Below are positions 61,488 through 64,000 of a stretch of DNA of 64,000 nucleotides, piece by piece. The notes under the pieces were generated by a model. It saw only the letters and a list, made by a program, of their open reading frames with translations, was not told the origin of the DNA and did not search any database. Both the position numbers and the translations under genes were made by a program. This DNA comes from Chryseobacterium nepalense (GTDB lineage: Bacteria > Bacteroidota > Bacteroidia > Flavobacteriales > Weeksellaceae), in contig NZ_CP096203.1 in the NCBI RefSeq assembly GCF_023195755.1, positions 1,674,001-1,738,000 on the forward strand, given 5' to 3'. Each line of letters starts with the position of its first letter. Within the stretch, counting starts at the first letter, position 1.

Positions 61488-62021
61488 ATGAAGAGAATAA
61501 TAAGCATCATTTGTTTTTTCGTTATTACTTTAAATTTCGCTCAGGTAAAATGGATGACCATTGAAGAAGCACTGAAAGCGCAAAAAGAAAATCCGAAAAA
61601 AATCCTGATTGACTTTTATGCAGACTGGTGCGGCCCCTGTAAAATCATGGATAAAAAAACGTATGGAAATCCCATTATTGCTGACATTATAAATGAAAAC
61701 TATTACGCTGTAAAATTTAATGCCGAGGAAAAAAGCACGATCCAGATTTTCGGAAGAAAGTTTTCAAACCCAAATACGGAACATAAAAAAGGAAAAAACT
61801 CCCTCCACGAATTCACCCAGTACATGAACGTAGGAGCTGTTCCCAGTACAGTATTCCTGGATGAGAAAGGAGGTCCTATTACTATTCTTCAGGGAGAATT
61901 ATCTGCAAAGGAACTGGAACCTTATCTGGAATTTATTTCCAAGGATTTATTTAAAAAAATACGTTCCAGGCAACAGTGGGAAGATTACCAGACAAAATTT
62001 AAATCCAAAATAAAAGAATAA
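61488..62021 (+). CDS. Secreted thioredoxin-fold protein
   Basis: 177 aa. Signal MKRIISIICFFVITLNFAQ, then a thioredoxin fold with DFYADWCGPCKIMDKKTY; the active Cys pair is Cys48-Cys51. The cis-Pro is in GAVPSTVFLDEKGG. The WCGPC motif suits a reductant (disulfide reduction or cytochrome c maturation-like) in the periplasm. C-terminal extension after ~140 is helical. It may be cotranscribed with the third POT gene (39 nt apart). Confidence 0.85.
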   Translation: MKRIISIICFFVITLNFAQVKWMTIEEALKAQKENPKKILIDFYADWCGPCKIMDKKTYGNPIIADIINENYYAVKFNAEEKSTIQIFGRKFSNPNTEHKKGKNSLHEFTQYMNVGAVPSTVFLDEKGGPITILQGELSAKELEPYLEFISKDLFKKIRSRQQWEDYQTKFKSKIKE

Positions 62022-62028
62022 TAAATAA

Positions 62029-62056
62029 AGGACTTTCAGATTTGAAAGTCTTTTTT
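62029..62056 (+). terminator. Terminator of the thioredoxin-like gene
   Basis: AAGGACTTTC / GAAAGTCTTT stem (one G-T pair) with T-run. Confidence 0.8.
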
Positions 62057-62091
62057 AATTTCTAATTTTTCCCGAAATTCGTGCATTCTTA

Positions 62092-64000
62092 ATGACATTA
62101 GAAACTTCTATAGAATACATAAAAGGCGTCGGTCCGGAAAAAGCCAAGCTCATCAGGAATGTGCTGGGAATTTCCATCGTGGAAGATTTCCTGAACTTTT
62201 TTCCGCTGCGTTATCTGGATAAAAGCAAAATCCATAAAATTGCACAGCTTCATGAGGTATCAACAGATGTTCAGCTGAAAGGAAAAATTACAAGTGTTCA
62301 GGAAATACAAACCGGAAAAACCAAAAGGCTTTCCGCAAAATTCAATGATGATACGGGGACAATGGATCTGGTGTGGTTCCAGTACTCCAAGTGGATGAAG
62401 GAACAGCTTCCCATTAATAAGGAAATCTATATTTTCGGGAAAATCAATGTATTCAACAACCAGTTTTCAATGCCACATCCGGAAATAGAGCCTGATGAAA
62501 AAAAAGAAGGCGACAATCGCCTGAAGCCTATTTATCCAAGCTCTGAAAAATTAACCAAAAGAGGACTGAATCAAAAATTTTTTCAAAATGTATTAAGGAA
62601 TATCTGTATGGAAATTCCGAATCTTATCCAGGAAAATTTCCCGGATTACCTGATGAAAGCTTTCAAATTCATGTCCAGACAGCATACGTACCTCAACATC
62701 CATTTCCCTAAAGATGCTGAACATTTTAAGAAGGCAGATTACCGCCTGAGATTTGAAGAATCTTTCTTTTTTCAGCTGGGTTACGGCTTAAAAAAAATTC
62801 ATCATAAAAGTCATACTGCAGGAAATCCTTTCCCGATCGTAGGTGATTATTTTAATAATTTTTACCAGCATCATCTTCCGTTTGATTTAACAGGTGCTCA
62901 AAAAAGAGTATTGAAAGAAATCCGGCAGGATATGAAACGTCCGATCCAGATGAACAGACTCCTTCAGGGTGATGTAGGCTCAGGAAAAACAATGGTTGCT
63001 TTGTTAACGATGTTGATTGCGAAAGATAATGGTTTCCAAAGCTGTATGATGGCTCCTACCGAGATTCTTGCCCAACAGCATTATAACGGTATTAAAGAAC
63101 TTCTTGAAAACACGGAAGTGAATGTTAAACTTTTAACGGGATCTACAAAAAAATCTGACCGTAAAATTATCCATGAAGAACTTGAAAACGGTGAACTTTC
63201 CATTCTTGTAGGAACGCACGCTGTACTGGAAGATAAAGTAAAGTTTAAAAATCTTGGACTAGCTATTATTGATGAACAGCATAGATTCGGGGTTGCTCAG
63301 AGAGCAAAATTATGGGCAAAAAATAAAATTCCGCCTCATATTCTTGTAATGACCGCTACTCCCATCCCGAGAACACTGGCCATGAGTTTTTATTCTGATC
63401 TGGATGTTTCTGTAATTGATGAAATGCCTGTAGGAAGAAAACCAATCATAACCGCTCACAGACGTGAAAAAGACCGGGCATATGTCTACAATTTCTGCCG
63501 CGAAGAAATTCAGAAAGGACGACAGGTGTATTTTGTATATCCTCTGATTGAAGAATCGGAGACACTGGATTACAAAAACCTGATGACCGGACTGGAAAAT
63601 GTAATGGATAATTTCCCGAAATATAACGTAACAATGCTTCACGGACAGATGCGACCAGAAGAAAAAGATGCTGCAATGAGCTATTTTGCTTCCGGAAAAG
63701 CTGAAATTATGGTGGCTACTACGGTAATTGAAGTGGGCGTAAATGTACCGAACGCCTCAGTAATGGTGATTGAAAGTGCGGAGCGATTCGGTCTTTCCCA
63801 GCTTCATCAGTTGCGTGGACGTGTGGGACGTGGTGCAGAACAGAGCTACTGTATCCTGATGACTTCAGACAAATTATCCAGTGACAGCAGAACACGTATT
63901 AAAACCATGGTAGAAACAAATGACGGATTTAAGATTTCCGAAGTGGATATGCAACTTCGGGGTCCGGGTGATATTCTTGGTACACAACAAAGCGGCGTGG
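62092..64000 (+). CDS. recG: RecG, ATP-dependent DNA helicase (5' part, runs off the window)
   Basis: 636 codons from ATG 62092 and still open at the right edge. N-terminal MTLETSIEYIKGVGPEKAKL is the helix-hairpin-helix wedge start; Walker A is LLQGDVGSGKTMVALLTML at about residue 294; DEQH box IIDEQHRFGVAQRAK at about 393; motif MTATPIPRTLAMS and the final QLHQLRGRVGRGAEQSYC. RecG remodels stalled replication forks and Holliday junctions. About 60-70 residues are missing at the 3' end. Confidence 0.95.
   Translation, partial: MTLETSIEYIKGVGPEKAKLIRNVLGISIVEDFLNFFPLRYLDKSKIHKIAQLHEVSTDVQLKGKITSVQEIQTGKTKRLSAKFNDDTGTMDLVWFQYSKWMKEQLPINKEIYIFGKINVFNNQFSMPHPEIEPDEKKEGDNRLKPIYPSSEKLTKRGLNQKFFQNVLRNICMEIPNLIQENFPDYLMKAFKFMSRQHTYLNIHFPKDAEHFKKADYRLRFEESFFFQLGYGLKKIHHKSHTAGNPFPIVGDYFNNFYQHHLPFDLTGAQKRVLKEIRQDMKRPIQMNRLLQGDVGSGKTMVALLTMLIAKDNGFQSCMMAPTEILAQQHYNGIKELLENTEVNVKLLTGSTKKSDRKIIHEELENGELSILVGTHAVLEDKVKFKNLGLAIIDEQHRFGVAQRAKLWAKNKIPPHILVMTATPIPRTLAMSFYSDLDVSVIDEMPVGRKPIITAHRREKDRAYVYNFCREEIQKGRQVYFVYPLIEESETLDYKNLMTGLENVMDNFPKYNVTMLHGQMRPEEKDAAMSYFASGKAEIMVATTVIEVGVNVPNASVMVIESAERFGLSQLHQLRGRVGRGAEQSYCILMTSDKLSSDSRTRIKTMVETNDGFKISEVDMQLRGPGDILGTQQSGV

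Noticed and set aside
1..64000. CRISPR array, IS element, prophage, rRNA operon or integrase
   Set aside because: No spaced repeats, no transposase or integrase motifs, and no rRNA sequence were seen in the window.

Overview
The window looks like a chromosomal segment of a low-GC Bacteroidota flavobacterium, most like Chryseobacterium (Weeksellaceae). The reasons are a complete type IX secretion/gliding cluster gldK-L-M-N, secreted proteins with T9SS type A and type B C-terminal sorting domains, promoters of the Bacteroidota form (TTG, about 19-21 nt, TAnnTTTG), no Shine-Dalgarno sites, and synteny around glmS, a DUF4270 lipoprotein, a GT5-like protein and panC. Most of the window is ordinary core genome. 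The left 12 kb is an accessory polymorphic-toxin locus. No IS element, prophage, CRISPR array, rRNA or replication origin was seen.

1-12.1 kb: after the 3' end of rsmE, everything is on the minus strand. An operon runs from a T9SS-sorted protein, through an Rhs/YD-repeat protein without a toxin end, to a DUF6443/Rhs protein with a variable C-terminal toxin (likely a small nuclease), then a colicin-D-immunity-like gene. Downstream lies a graveyard or array of small immunity-like genes. Two displaced toxin tails each sit directly before an immunity-like gene, and several members carry frameshifts. These appear when the small interruptions are read through; the gene track alone does not show them.

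12.1-21.5 kb: a 587-bp non-coding region with a TTCGG-repeat element and a promoter block that recurs upstream of a 231-aa unknown gene at 17 kb, then trmH, ansA, tRNA-Ser(GGA), a delta-60-repeat T9SS protein, an M20 peptidase, and a TPR/AraC regulator.

21.5-30.1 kb: a minus-strand tripartite RND efflux operon headed by a small membrane protein, then a small lipoprotein, a SemiSWEET transporter and a FAD oxidoreductase. 30.2-39.3 kb: gldN, gldM, gldL, gldK (T9SS motor and ring), glmS, DUF4270 lipoprotein, GT5-like protein. 39.5-46.8 kb: panC, a tRNA Lys-Leu-Lys operon, aroK, S4 RNA-binding protein, FKBP-like lipoprotein, glutamate-synthase-like FMN enzyme, NeuD-type acyltransferase, mtaB.

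46.9-64 kb: a transglutaminase-like unknown, a T9SS type B adhesin-like protein, a PD-(D/E)xK-like unknown, a phosphorylase-like enzyme whose expected PLP lysine is absent, small unknowns, a DPP-IV peptidase, a ParE-type toxin-antitoxin pair, three tandem POT peptide transporters (the third preceded by a 27-nt palindrome), a thioredoxin-like protein, and the 5' part of recG, which runs off the window. The DPP-IV peptidase and POT carriers fit a proteolytic lifestyle of secreted digestion plus di/tripeptide uptake.
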